Source: Clitopilus passeckerianus (Eukaryota; Basidiomycota; Agaricomycetes; Agaricales; Entolomataceae). Taken from it: a stretch of 64,000 bases of DNA. Positions 23,466 to 35,310 of the stretch are shown here, one piece after another (position 1 is the first letter of the stretch; every line of letters starts with the position of its first letter). The translations under genes were made by a program, and so were the position numbers. Location: positions 62,001-126,000 of the forward strand of contig CALYLX010000092.1 of NCBI GenBank assembly GCA_944990035.1, read 5' to 3'. The notes beneath the pieces were generated by a model. The model did no database searches. It was given only the letters and a program-made list of their open reading frames with translations, and was not told where the DNA came from.

Positions 23466-24447
23466 CTGCAAACGGTGCTTCTGCACGCAAGCACTACGGC
23501 TCGATCGTCCAGCCGTTTTTGCAGGGACGGATAGCTCAACAATGCCTTGACACTGGACTGTCCGCCGCATGAAGAAGTGTTGCAACCGCGCATTCATAAT
23601 ATTCGACGCACTACCCAAAGCCTCGCAGATGTCGGAGCCATGCTCTTACCATGCTTCATGCGTAGCCCCAACACAACCCCAACTCTGATTTCCCGCCGAT
23701 GCATCTCCCTCCCTCCCTCATTTCCTACTGTACCCTATTCCCTCTAAATCACGGCTGTATAATACAAATGCACACCATTCCCCCTGCCATCTATTAGGGT
23801 TCCCTTGCACTCGCAAATCTAATTGATACCGAATCTATTACTGTCGTCGTGTTCCCCTATAAGGCTTAGATCGCCTTTTTGTGCTGTGAAACCACCGCAG
23901 CGCCAACCCAACGTTTCTCTTCAATCGAGGGCTCAATTGACGACCATTCGAAAAACAATCCAAGTCCGACTCAGAATGGATGAGCAATCTCTTCGGAGAT
24001 TGATGTGCATTTGGCGGAAATCATGACGGATGTGCTTCTGGCGCGGGAGAGCTGTAGGAAATACGCCGTCTTTTATGCGTTCTTGAGCGTAATTACCTAC
24101 CTCTTGGGTGCTTCCTCAGCCAGGCAGGTCGTGTGCTAGACCATTTTAGGGACCACGCTTGTTACTAGTTGAGGTTTCGTTCTCATGTGCTTGCCAGAGT
24201 TTTCTGTCAAATACAATTAACCGCCTTATAATCACACTTTGACTGATTTCTTCGTCATAAGGGCGTTGTCAGAGAACGTTTTGCAACGGTTCGGCTCGTT
24301 CAATAAATTTCACCTGCTTCTGCTCAAAGTCGGCAAAAGGGGTGTGATAACCGACAGCACAGCTGCTGCCCCCTGCGTGACTAATTGTGACACAATCACA
24401 CAACACCTCTTCGCCTCTCCACACTTTCACCTCAGCCTGACAGTGCA
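23466..24447. other. Intergenic region upstream of PEX13
   Basis: No gene supported in this 980-bp gap. Short frames lack any family pattern. The last 150 bp is CA-rich and pyrimidine-rich, as expected for a fungal leader upstream of the PEX13 ATG. Confidence 0.5.
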
Positions 24448-25632
24448 ATGGCCTCACCACCAAAACCTTGGGAACGCAACGGCGCAGCAGCAGCAGCATC
24501 TGCCTCAACATCTTTGCCTAGTTCTTCAGCGAGCAGTAGTGCTCCAGCAGTAGCATCATCCTCATCAGCACCCCCTACTGTTCCCGAACGACCAGCTGCT
24601 TTCGGACAATCAAGTACAATGTCGACTGGATATGGTGCATCTCCTTATTCAAGATTAGGGACAGGCTATGGCGGATACGGAGGTGTAGGTTCGTATGGAG
24701 GAGGAACATACGGCGGGGGGATGTATGGTGGACTCGGATCTTATGGTGGAATGGGATATGGTGGATATGGCGGGATGAGCTCTATGGGCTATGGAGGGTA
24801 CGGTGGAATGGGATACGGCGGCATGGGCTACGGCGGCATGGGGGGCTATGGTGGAGGAATGTATGGACCAAACGGCATGCCTATGGACCCCAATAACCCC
24901 TCCCTAACACAAACACTCGAAGCTACAACACAGAGCACATTCCAGCTCCTACACTCGATTGTGGGGACATTCACCGGCATGGCGCAGATGCTCGAGAGCA
25001 CATTTATGGCGACCCATTCCAGCTTCTTCGCTATGGTTGGCGTTGCGGACCAATTTTCGCAATTACGGAACGCTCTGGGAAGCGTTCTGGGGCTCTTTGG
25101 GCTGTTGAGGTGGCTTAAGGAGACGATTACGGGTCGACCGACGATGAATAACGAGTTCCGAGACTTCGTGAACGGCCGACCTGTACAAGGGCCTACTAGA
25201 GGGCCTCCTGGACCTAAACCGTCCAAGAAGCCCATCATCATGTTCCTCTTGGCCATTTTCGGCATTCCGTACGCAATGACGAAACTCATCCGAGTTCTAC
25301 AAGAGCGAGCCCGACAACAGGCTGCCATTCAAGGCTTGCTCCCAAATGGCCAATTACCACCTCTGGATCCGTCATCATTGACGTTTGCACGGGCGTTGTA
25401 TCAGTTTGACCCGACGAATCCGAGTGAGTTGGGGTTGAAGGAGAATGAGATTGTGGCGATTATGGGGAAGTTGGATCCTAGAACGGGGGCTGAGGTGGAC
25501 CCTAGGATGGAGGTGGAAGGTGAGTGGTGGAAAGGCCGGACGAGGGATGGGAGAGAAGGGTGGTTCCCGAAGAAGTTTGTGGAGGTGTTGGAGAGGAGAA
25601 AAGGTGCTGAGTTACCAAAAAAGGCCGATTAG
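24448..25632 (+). CDS. PEX13: Peroxin 13, peroxisomal import docking protein
   Basis: Intronless 394-codon gene for the docking-complex component that binds the import receptor PEX5 and PEX14 at the peroxisomal membrane. The N-terminus starts MASPPKPWERNG, with the Pro-Trp-Glu motif typical of Pex13. A long Tyr-Gly-rich low-complexity segment follows (GYGGYGG, GMGYGGMG; about residues 65-145). The conserved Pex13 core comes next, with HSIVGTFTGMAQMLESTFMATHSSFFAMVGVADQF and LGLFGLLRWLKETITG. A hydrophobic stretch PIIMFLLAIFGIPYAM is the second membrane segment. The C-terminus is an SH3 domain (ARALYQFDPTNPSELGLKENEIV...GEWWKGRTRDGREGWFPKKFVEVL). All expected parts are present and in frame. 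Confidence 0.95.
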   Translation: MASPPKPWERNGAAAAASASTSLPSSSASSSAPAVASSSSAPPTVPERPAAFGQSSTMSTGYGASPYSRLGTGYGGYGGVGSYGGGTYGGGMYGGLGSYGGMGYGGYGGMSSMGYGGYGGMGYGGMGYGGMGGYGGGMYGPNGMPMDPNNPSLTQTLEATTQSTFQLLHSIVGTFTGMAQMLESTFMATHSSFFAMVGVADQFSQLRNALGSVLGLFGLLRWLKETITGRPTMNNEFRDFVNGRPVQGPTRGPPGPKPSKKPIIMFLLAIFGIPYAMTKLIRVLQERARQQAAIQGLLPNGQLPPLDPSSLTFARALYQFDPTNPSELGLKENEIVAIMGKLDPRTGAEVDPRMEVEGEWWKGRTRDGREGWFPKKFVEVLERRKGAELPKKAD

Positions 25633-26060
25633 GTTTCGAGAGGCTAGCGTTCTGTTGATTACCCACCCTTCTGTCTGCTCGCTATGTTTTGCTTATACCA
25701 CGTTCAACATCTACTATTCTTATCGTTGCTTCAACTTCAAGTTCTTAGATTCAGCACGTTTGCATAATATGTACTTCGATTTCCTTTTCCACGCTTGCTT
25801 AAGCTTGATTCTGCGACGATATGTACTCTTGATTATGCCTCTATTCCTTAGATTTCTCTCATATCTTCCCAGAACGAACCATGCACTATCGTCCTGCCTC
25901 AGCAGGCAACTTGTCTGAGTATTCCCCATTTAAAATTAGACTTCTCCACGTGCCAGTCACACGGAATCAACGTGATTCGTTCAAATGAACGCGTGGACCA
26001 GGGTAGGCGCGACGGTTCTGTAGCCTGCTTTCGTCCTTGACTTAGCCTTCTCCAGCCAGC
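25633..26060. other. Intergenic region between PEX13 and STN1
   Basis: No gene seen. It contains the PEX13 3' flank and the promoter of the downstream gene on the same strand. Confidence 0.5.
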
Positions 26061-28489
26061 GTGGGTTGCTACGTAGTACATACATCTCAAGGGCCACCTT
26101 CTACCTCACAGCAAGCAGCAACATCATTATACGACGCCTTGAACACTTCTAACCCTGGATACATGAGCTTCACGACCCTTGCGACGACCTCTATAGCCAA
26201 TACGTCGACAGCGAAGATAAAGCGGCAGGACAGCTACTCCGGTAGCATTCTGCTAACCCCGACCAAGAAGAGGAAGATTGATGAGAAACACGGAGCTGGT
26301 AGCAATGTTGCTTTCTCCCCGCATGCTGGCCCCTCGCCTGAAATCCAGCTAATATCGAAACCAAGAAACATTTCACAACCACAAGGGGCCCAACCGACTT
26401 CCGGGAGGGAGGGTCCAACCCAGATTATTGACCTCACGGAGGCTTCTCCCAGCTATAACCATGTTGACGTATTCAACTGGACTTTTACTCCCGAATCCGT
26501 TGTAACATGTTGGGTGAAGGATGTTATGAACATAACGCCTTCCGACACTCGTAAGTACCTCTATGGCTCATCTAACAAGATACAGGGCTGAATGAATTGG
26601 ATGTTTCAGACGACTTTTGGTGGCTTGGCAAGTTTAGTCGAGTCCCCTGCCGGATGGTGCGCATATGTGGCTTGATCGTTGGCGTCAAGGTGGACGAGAA
26701 GCAGATACGATATACTGGTAAATCTCCCCGTAACTGTCGCATACATCTCATCTAACTTCATCTCTTGGGCTATTGTAGTCGACGATGGTACAGCAGTCAT
26801 TGAGTGCTACCATTCCATACCCCGGAAATCCCAGCCACGCAAAGTGGACAATATCACTGATGCGAGCATGTTCTTCTCGGATCTTCCTACACCGGTCGCA
26901 AATGTTGGTCACTCGGTGCAGATTACTGGAAAGGCTACTAAGCACTATGAGTCACGAGTTATAAAAGTTACCAGAGATTCGGGTTCCGTAGGTGAGGTTT
27001 CGAATCCTGACCCGAGTCGACCTCCTGCTGACCAATTTTGTTTTCTTCCACAGAGAGGTGTAGCTATAATGAGGAGCCTAAACATTGGGCAACTGTTCGT
27101 CAACTCCACGAATCGCACTATGACTTGGCTACGCCATTCGAGGTTCCGAAATTCACTAAAACTCCGTCAACAACAGTAGGAGCATCACTTAGATCATCTT
27201 CCAGCCCAGTGAAATTCGTGGAGCCGCAGACACCATCCACGACCCTCAGGGGAGTGGCAATGGAGACACCGAGCACGGTCGCCGGAACACCGTCCACTGT
27301 TCATTTGAGCCCGGAGAAAGCGAACGGTTATCAGGTATGGTATATGCGTCTTTTTATGATTCAACCTAACTCACATTTGCCCCAGTCCCCGCAGAAACTG
27401 CGACACCCGTCGAAATTGAGTTCGCGAAACTTGATAGTCAATACATTTAGGATCTATGTCAAGCATTATATGGATTATGCTCCCCGGCCGACCCCTACGA
27501 TCGACTTGACTGGGGATGAGACGGAAGATGAAGACCCTGATGCCCCAGCGACACCAACTAGGAGGAGTTCTCGAAATCTCATTCTTGCTCAACGAACCCC
27601 GCGTCCCGGAGCATATACCCAGTCCATTGATAATGGGCAAACACCACGGCCACGCATACAGGCACTTTCTTTCTCCGGCGACCCCCCAGGACCATCTACC
27701 ACGCGCGCGCCAATACCTACCACCTCAAACAGTCAGGAGCATATGGGCTTCACCCTATCTTACCTTCGTCGAGTTCCAGTGCTAGCAGAGCTGGCTCGGA
27801 GAGTGGTGAGGGCTGAAGAGAAGCGACGGGCAAAGGCTGAGCATGGGGAGAAGAAGACGTCTCGCGAGTCTCAGCGGACGTCAGCTTCCACTAGCTCGAG
27901 CAAGCCTATCTCCTCACGGAGTGCGTCCTCCAGCGCGACGTACAGGGATGACGGAATGACCGGGAAGAGGATGAAGAGGTTGTTCCAGCAAGTTGTCGTT
28001 GACATGATGAAAGAGGGAAGCATTGTCATCTGGGATGGGCCTGCACGGCCTAGTATACCTGTTAGTGGGGTGACCGGGCCGAACGACAGTAGGATGTGGA
28101 AGGCTGACTCCTCCACTATATCGACTGCCTCGGCGGACAACTCGATATTCTCAGTTGCTTCATCCGCCCCGCAGATTGTCGAAGAAGACATCTCAATGTC
28201 GGATCCGGAGGATAACGAGGAATCATATCTCCCTCTCACACCCTCCTTCCTTTCTACCTATGTGGAGTCCTCTATCAAAGCTATCTTGAAACGGGAACAG
28301 CCCTTGAGGAGGCGGGGCAAGTTGGTGGGAGGCGCGACGAAGGAGACGATCCTTGGTAGGCTTAGGAGAGATGATAGGTGGCGGTTCCTTGGGGAGTGGC
28401 ATATTGAGGAGGCACTTAGGTGGTTGGAGCAGGAGGGAAGGGCGTGGTGTGTGGATCCTAGGGGAGGGAAATGGGAATTAGCGGAGTAA
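26061..28489 (+). CDS. STN1: CST telomere complex subunit Stn1
   Basis: Five-exon gene, about 700 residues, for the Stn1 subunit of the telomere-capping CST complex. The first 130 residues are disordered and basic. The OB fold follows: VFNWTFTPESVVTCWVKDV, then DFWWLGKFSRVPCRMVRICGLIVGV, VDDGTAVIECYHSIP, HSVQITGKATKHYESRVIKV and the family signature EEPKHWATVRQLHESHYDLATPF. Introns near 26552, 26721, 26997 and 27334 are canonical and keep frame. After a disordered linker the C-terminal half (GFTLSYLRRVPVLAELARRV; GKRMKRLFQQVVVDMMKEG; VGGATKETILGRLRRD; EEALRWLEQEGRAW) looks like the winged-helix modules of Stn1. The start is uncertain: ATG 26061 or the later in-frame ATG at 26163. Confidence 0.88.
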
Positions 28490-28794
28490 TCAGCTTCAAA
28501 CGGTTGACATTGTATCGATTTCTACTCAGATCTAGTAGGGCTATGGAATAGGTAACTGGTGTAGGTGTACGTTATGAATACTCAGGGAGGATTCAGTTTT
28601 CGAAAGAATCTTGGAAAGGGTGTACACCCTCCCCGGCTCGTGCGAAGTAAATGGAACTGATCTTGGGTAGCTACTCCAACACAACATTGCATGTGCATAC
28701 ATTCTGGAATAGTTCGATCTACCGCTAGACTCGTTCGAATGGTATCGATTGGTACAATGCCATAAAAAAAGCGATGTATTGAGTATGAGCTAGC
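28490..28794. other. Convergent intergenic region
   Basis: A 305-bp stretch between the 3' ends of STN1 and the ATPase gene. No gene seen. Confidence 0.6.
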
Positions 28795-31538
28795 TTATTC
28801 TTCTTCGTCCGCCCCATCGTTGATTCCTATGCTGACCCCCTCTTCTGTGTCCTTACTGTCATCGTAGACCTCTGATTCGTCGAACCACGAATAGCACTCT
28901 CTTCCGGCAAACCAAACTGGTTTCAACGACGTCAATCCTGTAATGAATCTAGGATCCTGACGGGGATGCTCCGAGAAGAGTTTACGGGAACCAAGGAGAA
29001 ACGCATAAAGATCTTTGTTACCAATTACCGGATAGACCGACGGAGAACAACCATGAACGTAGATCGTATAGCGTGGGTGACGCCTGCTAGCTGCCACGCG
29101 CGAGGAAGCACGTTTTGGACCCTCTTCCATTAGAACTTTTGACAGAGAAATGTCCATCGGATTGGATAAACCCGCATTTGTGGGGGTGGTGGGCCCAGTT
29201 TTAGGACGTTTGTTCGGATCAGCCTTTCTGGCACCACCATCGGGGAGGTCGCGTTTGCGGGAATTCGAAATTGGCTGGTTAGGCAGCTTTGGCTGGACGC
29301 CTAACTCCATCACGATGACAATGAAGGGATTGAGTTGCTGGTCTGTATCCTTAGGAACGGGAGGGAAGAAGCCAACTTGAGCCGCATTTATACGGACCTT
29401 GACGCGAGAGCTAGCTTTATCCCGGTTTTTCACTGATATAAGGATCCCCGAGATGTGTTGCAGGCGGATGTCCCGAGGTTTCTTTGGGTCTCCGCTTTCA
29501 AAAAAGATGGGAATCACTATGTTGATACCTTCTTTGGTAGGATGACATTGAATTCCCATTCCGCGAAGAAAAGCCGCCAAGGCTGCCCATGCTGTGGATC
29601 CCGAGTCGTCCCACGCCCTGTTGAAATGGGTAAAGCGAACTTTAGCATGCTTGAAAGCATCCTCAAAGGTAACATCGCCGGGGAGATTGTCAGGTCGGGA
29701 ATTCCTGATCTTCTCCCAGTTTTCAGGTCCAAGTAGTGCTTGGAAAAACTCAGCCACTGAAACAGCGTTGCTGAAATAGGTATGCTCTTCGGAGTCATGG
29801 GCGCGGTCATAAGCCAAAGTGAGGAGCAGACGGGCGACCATTTCGCCGCGCTCTCCTTTGGATATGAGTCCATTATCGACATGGCGCTTGAGCACCTGGG
29901 CTACAACATCCTTCTCCCCTGGATGTTTTCGGCGGAGTTGACACATGAGTTGGGCTGCCGCCTCGGCGAGCACGGGCTCGGATGGATACCCAGAGATGCA
30001 ATATTCTCTATGTGCAGGAACAGAATAAGCGACCCTCATGTGGCTTTCGACGAGTTGAGATTCGATTGCTGAGACAGACTGTCGATGGGGATCAAAGTCA
30101 AGTAGAACGCGGAGATCCAGGACTGTCAGACGTGCGGCGCCGGCCTGAGTGAGGGTGTTAGGTTTGCCGTGGTGGGAAACCAACTCCGATTCGGGGGATT
30201 GGTGGTCAAATTTAAGGAATTCGTGGAGTTTGCTATTGCACCTCAACTTTGATGATGCGAATGGAATAATATCGTCCGCTTTTAGGGTTGCATCGAGCTT
30301 GCCATAGCGCGTCCAGAACCTTCAAAAAGTTTCAGTGCGATGAAAATCTATCAAAAAAGGGGACTTACAGAGGACGGCCGAAAGAACACATGAACTCAAT
30401 CCCACATATCTTCTCGAGCGTTATTGGTTGATAGTGTGACTGCGGGTACAAATCTTTGAAAATTGGAAAATCAGGGTGACAATCGAAAGACAGCTCGGTG
30501 AAAGGAGCGTGTACAGCCAGGAGGTCCCCACGAGAAGAAGGAAGTTTGTCCCACAAAGGCGCGTGACGCTCGAGACTGGAGTTTGTTGAAAGGAATACAC
30601 TAAACAAGTTGAACGTACTCAGAGAGTTGAGTGCTGAACACAGGGCATCAAAGTGGGTTCCTATGTGTTGGTCTTCGTCGATCTGGCATCGGCGTTTGGA
30701 CAGGGTATGACATTCGTCAAAGTACACAAGGATGGAAGGAGTCTCTTGTGTTTGTCGGACCCCGAAGTCTTTAATGATTGCCAGAAGGTTGGTCAGAGAT
30801 TCGCGTGTACGTGGCAAGGCTGACTGCTTGAACCATGTGGTCTAGTACGATGAGTGGAGAACCACAGAAGAAAAAGCTTAAGGAGTTGACTCACTCCTTC
30901 TTCAGGCAGATTATTATTTCCAGCAGCTTCACGTTTCCTTTCAGCTTCCTGATAACATCTTAATTCTCAACTAGTTGTGTGAAAAATAAATACGTACCTG
31001 TAAAACTTGAGGTTGGAGCTGTACAGCTCTTTTGATAGCTTCCCGGTAAAGCATGCGTCGATTGCTGTCAGTACCGCTCAATGCAGACTCTTTCAGGTAA
31101 GTGTGCCAGCGAGAAGGAAGATCGGCTCCCCAGTGTTTGAAAGTTTTGAGCGCCTCCCCAACAACCTCAAATAATTTGGCAAAGAACAAAAGGAAATAGC
31201 CGCCAGCTTCCAGGCGAGTCAGATGCTCAGGGAACGAAAGGAAGTAGTCTCGAACACCGTCATCAGGTAGAGGATATGCGTTTTCTACGGTACATGCGTC
31301 AAAAGCTGTGGACGACAAGATCGAGGGTCGACTAACCTTTGTCGGTTGAACGGATATTAAAAGGGATAGTAAACAAAGATTTCGCCACCTCGTCGATGGC
31401 ACGCGACTTTCCCATACCAGAACTCTGAATAATCGCGAAGAAACGGGTGTAAGGTTTGCCCCCATCCTCATTAGCTGCACGGATTGCTTCCCTCAGCCTA
31501 TCATGAGCTGTTCCCTGATAAGGGACTCCCCAAGCGGC
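28795..31538 (-). CDS. P-loop ATPase with restriction-endonuclease-like C-terminus
   Basis: Multi-exon gene (about 850 residues) of an Agaricomycete family related to the ATPase/nuclease proteins allied with Crinklers. The Walker A motif is IQSSGMGKSRAIDEVAK in the first exon I can read (about 31385-31538). Walker B is ILVYFDECHTL, followed by a sensor-like FSVFLSTNSS. Exons 31340-31480, 30971-31320 and 30365-30817 form the ATPase. The exon 28795-30246 carries the rest, including a segment with alternating strands (GINIVIPIFF ... ISGILISVKNR ... PFIVIVMELG) that matches the layout of a PD-(D/E)xK nuclease core. There the usual acidic residue is replaced by Asn and the Gln before the V-K by Ser. 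I infer a degenerate or modified nuclease. The first exon and start codon are not resolved. Confidence 0.75.
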
Positions 31539-31629
31539 CTCAGTAGTTGTTTCGGGTCAGAAGAGTAAACGGCTGGTCAATATACCACATACCCTTCCCT
31601 TTCAGACCCATTTTAGCATTGAGTACTCG

Positions 31630-31992
31630 TCATAGTTCCTGAATAACAGGATATTCACCTTCCAGGTAAATGTTCTCCTCTTTCCGATTGGCCGGTTTTG
31701 TCCGCCCTTCTACTAATTCTTTTTCGATAGAAGCCACCTCGAGCTCCACTAAGCTGGATATAAGTAACTACACCCTCCAAATGAGCCCGAAAATACATAA
31801 CAACACACTTTTCTCCAGAACATCTTCGTTAATTCCATCTGCCTCGAACCAGCCCGAAACCTCTTCCTCTTCCTTGAAATCGAGTAGAAGAGAAATTTTT
31901 TTCCGATACCAGGTCGGATCTCTGTCCCGACGAGTATCAATCCTCCGCCACATGTTTGCGAGTAATCTCACAGAGGAATCATTATTAGCCAT
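31630..31992 (-). CDS. Small two-exon gene of unknown function
   Basis: ATG at 31992 opens a charged frame (MANNDSSVRLLANMWRRIDT) that reads through LLLDFKEEEEVSGWF to a canonical-looking donor GTGTGTTG. With an acceptor AGCTTAG the frame continues MELEVASIEKELVEGR and ends IQEL at 31630. About 100 residues, helical, acidic and basic patches, no TM or signal peptide. It lies directly upstream of the P-loop ATPase on the same strand, so it could also be part of an unrecognised 5' region of that gene. No family recognised. Confidence 0.45.
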
Positions 31993-31999
31993 ATTCAAG

Positions 32000-34935
32000 A
32001 TGAGGGGTTATGGCAATGGACAACTGAATGGACTCTATTTGCCATTGTTTGGAGAGGTTCCAGTTCCGGATCTATGTTCTCGTTCCATTGATACGTTCCC
32101 GAAGTACGTTCCATGTGCGTTCCAAACACTCAATTGTTGATGTATTTTTTACTGGATTTGAATGCAATTTAGTGAAGACTACGTACCGGTCGTCAGTAAT
32201 TCTAGCCTTTTCGACCCCAGCGAGCCTTCGGCTTATTTGACATTTGGTGTCACCTCCTTGATCGGTAACTCTACATAGAACGTCTAGGGAGGGGGTCTCT
32301 GATAAATACGCGGTGCAAAGGCCCTCGGATACACAAAACGTGCACGGGCTGAATGAGTCGAAAGGTAAGATTTATACAAGTGGGCTTATAATAATGTTTT
32401 CACAGCGATCAAAATTCTCGATCACTTTGTGTAAGAAGCCTTGTATTAGTAGCTTGTGGGCTTTGGATTTGCTTGGGAACAGTTGAGTTACCAGCTTGCG
32501 TTCCACTTAAGTTCCATTTCTCGCTCATGTTACGCCTTGCGTTTCCTTTACGTTCCAATTTTTACACTCACGTTCCATACGTTCCGGCCTTGCGTTCCTT
32601 GCGTTCCAGCCGTGGGAATCTTCATCAATCGGAGCTTCAAATGACTGAGCGTCGGATTCCTGAGGCTCGATAGTCAAGCGTGTATTGACTTCATTTGTTT
32701 TACTATATTATATTCACCGTATAATTTACCTCTTAATACAGCTTAGACTATATTACAAGGCTTATACCTCTCAAAATAATCCTTACCAGACGTGATACTC
32801 CGGTGCTGATACCTTTGGCTGGTCGGGTGAACTGGACTGACGTTTGCAACAGCATAAAAGTATATACTGTTCCAATTTTACAGTAGGATCACCATATATT
32901 CTCTCTGGTATATACACAAATAGTTTCAAGGCTTAATGACAGGCGCACTAGCCTCCACAATGCCAATTCCTCAGTGTTCAAAGCCTTTAGTTGTAGTATC
33001 GCCCGATCGTGATGCGCCTTCCCCATCGGGAAGAGCGCCCTCCTCCTCCCCGAAAATCCCAATTTTTCTCCTCCCTTCGGGGGTGGGAAGATAATTCCGC
33101 TCCCCTCACGTGACAGTAAAGTCCCTACGTTTTGCTGTGTTGAAAAACCAACTGCGTGGTTTCATCCGACAATGGTTGGAAAATGATGAGCTGAGAATCT
33201 AACCAAAATCTTCGTACCTTAATAGGATGTTTCTTGATGACTGAAAATCAGCCATCGTTTCAGCCACACTTCATTCATCCCAATATCGGATGAAAAACCT
33301 CTTTCATACCCCAAAGCGGATGAATTTCAGCACTCTTTGGGACTACAGTGTACGTTCCATACGTTACCGTTCCAGTGGAACGTATGCGTTACATGCGTTA
33401 CCTATGAAAGCCGCAATTTGCATCTTACAGCGTTAAATATCATACATATGTGTTATAAACTACCTTTTTCTACCTATACGTGCTTTGTTTTGTTCTAGAA
33501 GTGATTTTGAGCGTGAACGACGCCAACCTCGATCAAGCAGATTTGGTCGGAGTTCGAACTAGATTGATGCTCGCGCGCCCCACTGATGGCCGCGCGCTTG
33601 GCCCCGGCAGCACGTCACGTGGGCTTATTTCTCAGAAGCTAAGTACAGAGTTTTGGCGTCGGAATTTCATACTCCATAAGAGGCTGAGTTAGGCTACTCA
33701 AATAAATAGGAGCTGAAGTTCATAGGTAAGGTAAATCATGCTTTAAACTACAGTCTTGAGCCTTTATACGTAGGATCCGGCGGCTGGACACGCGCATAGC
33801 CTGCTTACTCGACCGTCTCAACGGCCCTACGCGAGGGGGCGTGACAAGTCATGTCAGCATTTGCAAGCACGAGCAAACAGCCCGTCGACCACCGGCACTG
33901 GTGACGCCCTCCCTTGAAAGTCAACCTCACACCCTCAACCATGCACGTCCAGACTCCACACAGGGAAGAGCACCTCTGGTGGGTCAAGACTCGAGCAAAT
34001 GGCCATTGCTTGAGTCCTGACCCTCTAGAGATGCTTTTGGGCCTGAACTGCCTGCACTATTTGGCACAGTCTGATGGTTGGCACACCGAAATACAACTCA
34101 AGAGCGCTCAAGCCTGAGCACCCATTGAAGCAGAAGTACACCGCCAACTAGCCTGAAGTTATCCAACTCCCAATATGCATTCTAAATAGACCCCGACCAG
34201 ATCTATGCAATCCCCTCTCGCAACTCCTTCACCTCGTGGCGAGCCCGCCTCGTCCTCATCTCAGCTTAAGCGGTCATTGTGGTACTCGAAGAACTACTAG
34301 CGTAGATGGATTATAAATTAGTGTATCATGATGTGCTTGCTACCTTATCAGTCCCATAATACATCTACTTTACATTTCCTGCACGCAACTGAATATTGAG
34401 GAGCACGGATAGGCATAATGCTGTCAAATATATGCTCAAATTCATGTCAGACTATGAGCTAAAATTCCCGCCTCAGATTGGCTGAAATCCAGCCTTCTGA
34501 TTGAAAGTCCAGGGGTATGAAACTTAAAATATTTGTTAATCTCTCAACATAAAAAACCATAAGCTAAATGGTGGGTTTTCAGCCAGCTGATTGTCAAATC
34601 AACCAACTTCGTGCGTAAAATTCATCGTGAAAGGTCCCGAATTACAGCTTGACGAAGTTCTCCTTCATCACTTATTTGGCGCTATTTCACCACTTTTGTT
34701 AACAAAATTCATTAGAATTGGTGGCTGAAAATCATACGTTTCAAGCTGCACAGTGGTAAAAAGTATGTACCCCTTGTTTGGACACTGACTTCTTCAAGTT
34801 GTTGACTGACCAGAACATGGGAGACAGGGGGACACTGTACGTTCCGCGGCACGAAATATGGATAGACTATACTATTGTGGCTTCGCAATCCAGGATTGGC
34901 GCTCTTCTGTAAGCCTTCCCAGCCGTTCAGCGATA
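32000..34935. other. AT-rich gene-free region with CGTTCC motifs
   Basis: No gene supported over almost 3 kb. The short frames at 33480-33692 and 33914-34117 have no family features. Repeated GGCTGAAAATCA-type words occur around 33240-33270, 34480-34500 and 34720, and the ACGTTCC motif is clustered (separate entry). This looks like the debris of DNA transposons, but I could not pair convincing terminal repeats. Confidence 0.5.
32090..33400. repeat. Dispersed cluster of ACGTTCC / GCGTTCC heptamers
   Basis: The words ACGTTCC and GCGTTCC recur far more often than expected in three patches: 32090-32130, 32500-32610 and 33350-33390. The last patch contains CGTTCCAGTGGAACG (33368-33382), a perfect 7-bp inverted repeat around one base. 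A further copy (TGTACGTTCCGCGG) lies at 34837-34850. Such short, repeated and partly inverted words are typical of subterminal transposase-binding repeats, but this is inference. Confidence 0.6.
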
Positions 34936-34939
34936 CCTT

Positions 34940-35245
34940 CTATCTTTGCACGGTTTTGAGTCCATTGCTGCCCACTTGGGTCGTCGAATCATTGATCGTC
35001 AAGTTGAAATCAGCGACCTTCTTCGGAGTACAGTAGTCCTTGGTTGAGGTTGGACTCTCAGGATGGAATATTTGGACGTGATTTACTGTAACAGCGAATT
35101 CATACGGGCTGCCAGGACCGGCCACATGCTGCGTGCCGTTTATTTGGAAGCTGAGCCTCTCGCTAACTCGCGTTATTTTACTTTCGATTAGATATTCCCA
35201 ATTTTGCGAAGTCGTACTACCATGGCCATGGCCAGCTGCAGTCAA
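34940..35245 (-). CDS. Possible small protein or detached exon
   Basis: A frame with protein-like composition (SFQINGTQHVAGPGSPYEF, VNHVQIFHPESPTSTKDYC, VADFNLTINDSTTQVG) and two or three potential N-glycosylation sites. It begins just after an acceptor-like TTGACTGCAG on the minus strand, so it may be the last exon of a gene rather than a complete one. The four-TM paralogue B lies immediately upstream on the same strand, but the other two paralogues have no such tail, so I leave it separate. No family recognised. Confidence 0.35.
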   Translation of the reverse strand: MTAAGHGHGSTTSQNWEYLIESKITRVSERLSFQINGTQHVAGPGSPYEFAVTVNHVQIFHPESPTSTKDYCTPKKVADFNLTINDSTTQVGSNGLKTVQR

Positions 35246-35310
35246 CCCCTGGCTTGTAGGCTAATTTTGATCGCTGTAGGGCCTGACTCAGGGCAAATGT
35301 CATTTACAAG

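Noticed and set aside
32480..32620. Possible CRISPR-like array of CGTTCC words
   Set aside because: This is eukaryotic DNA, the words are only 7 bp, the spacing is irregular and there is no constant repeat-spacer unit.
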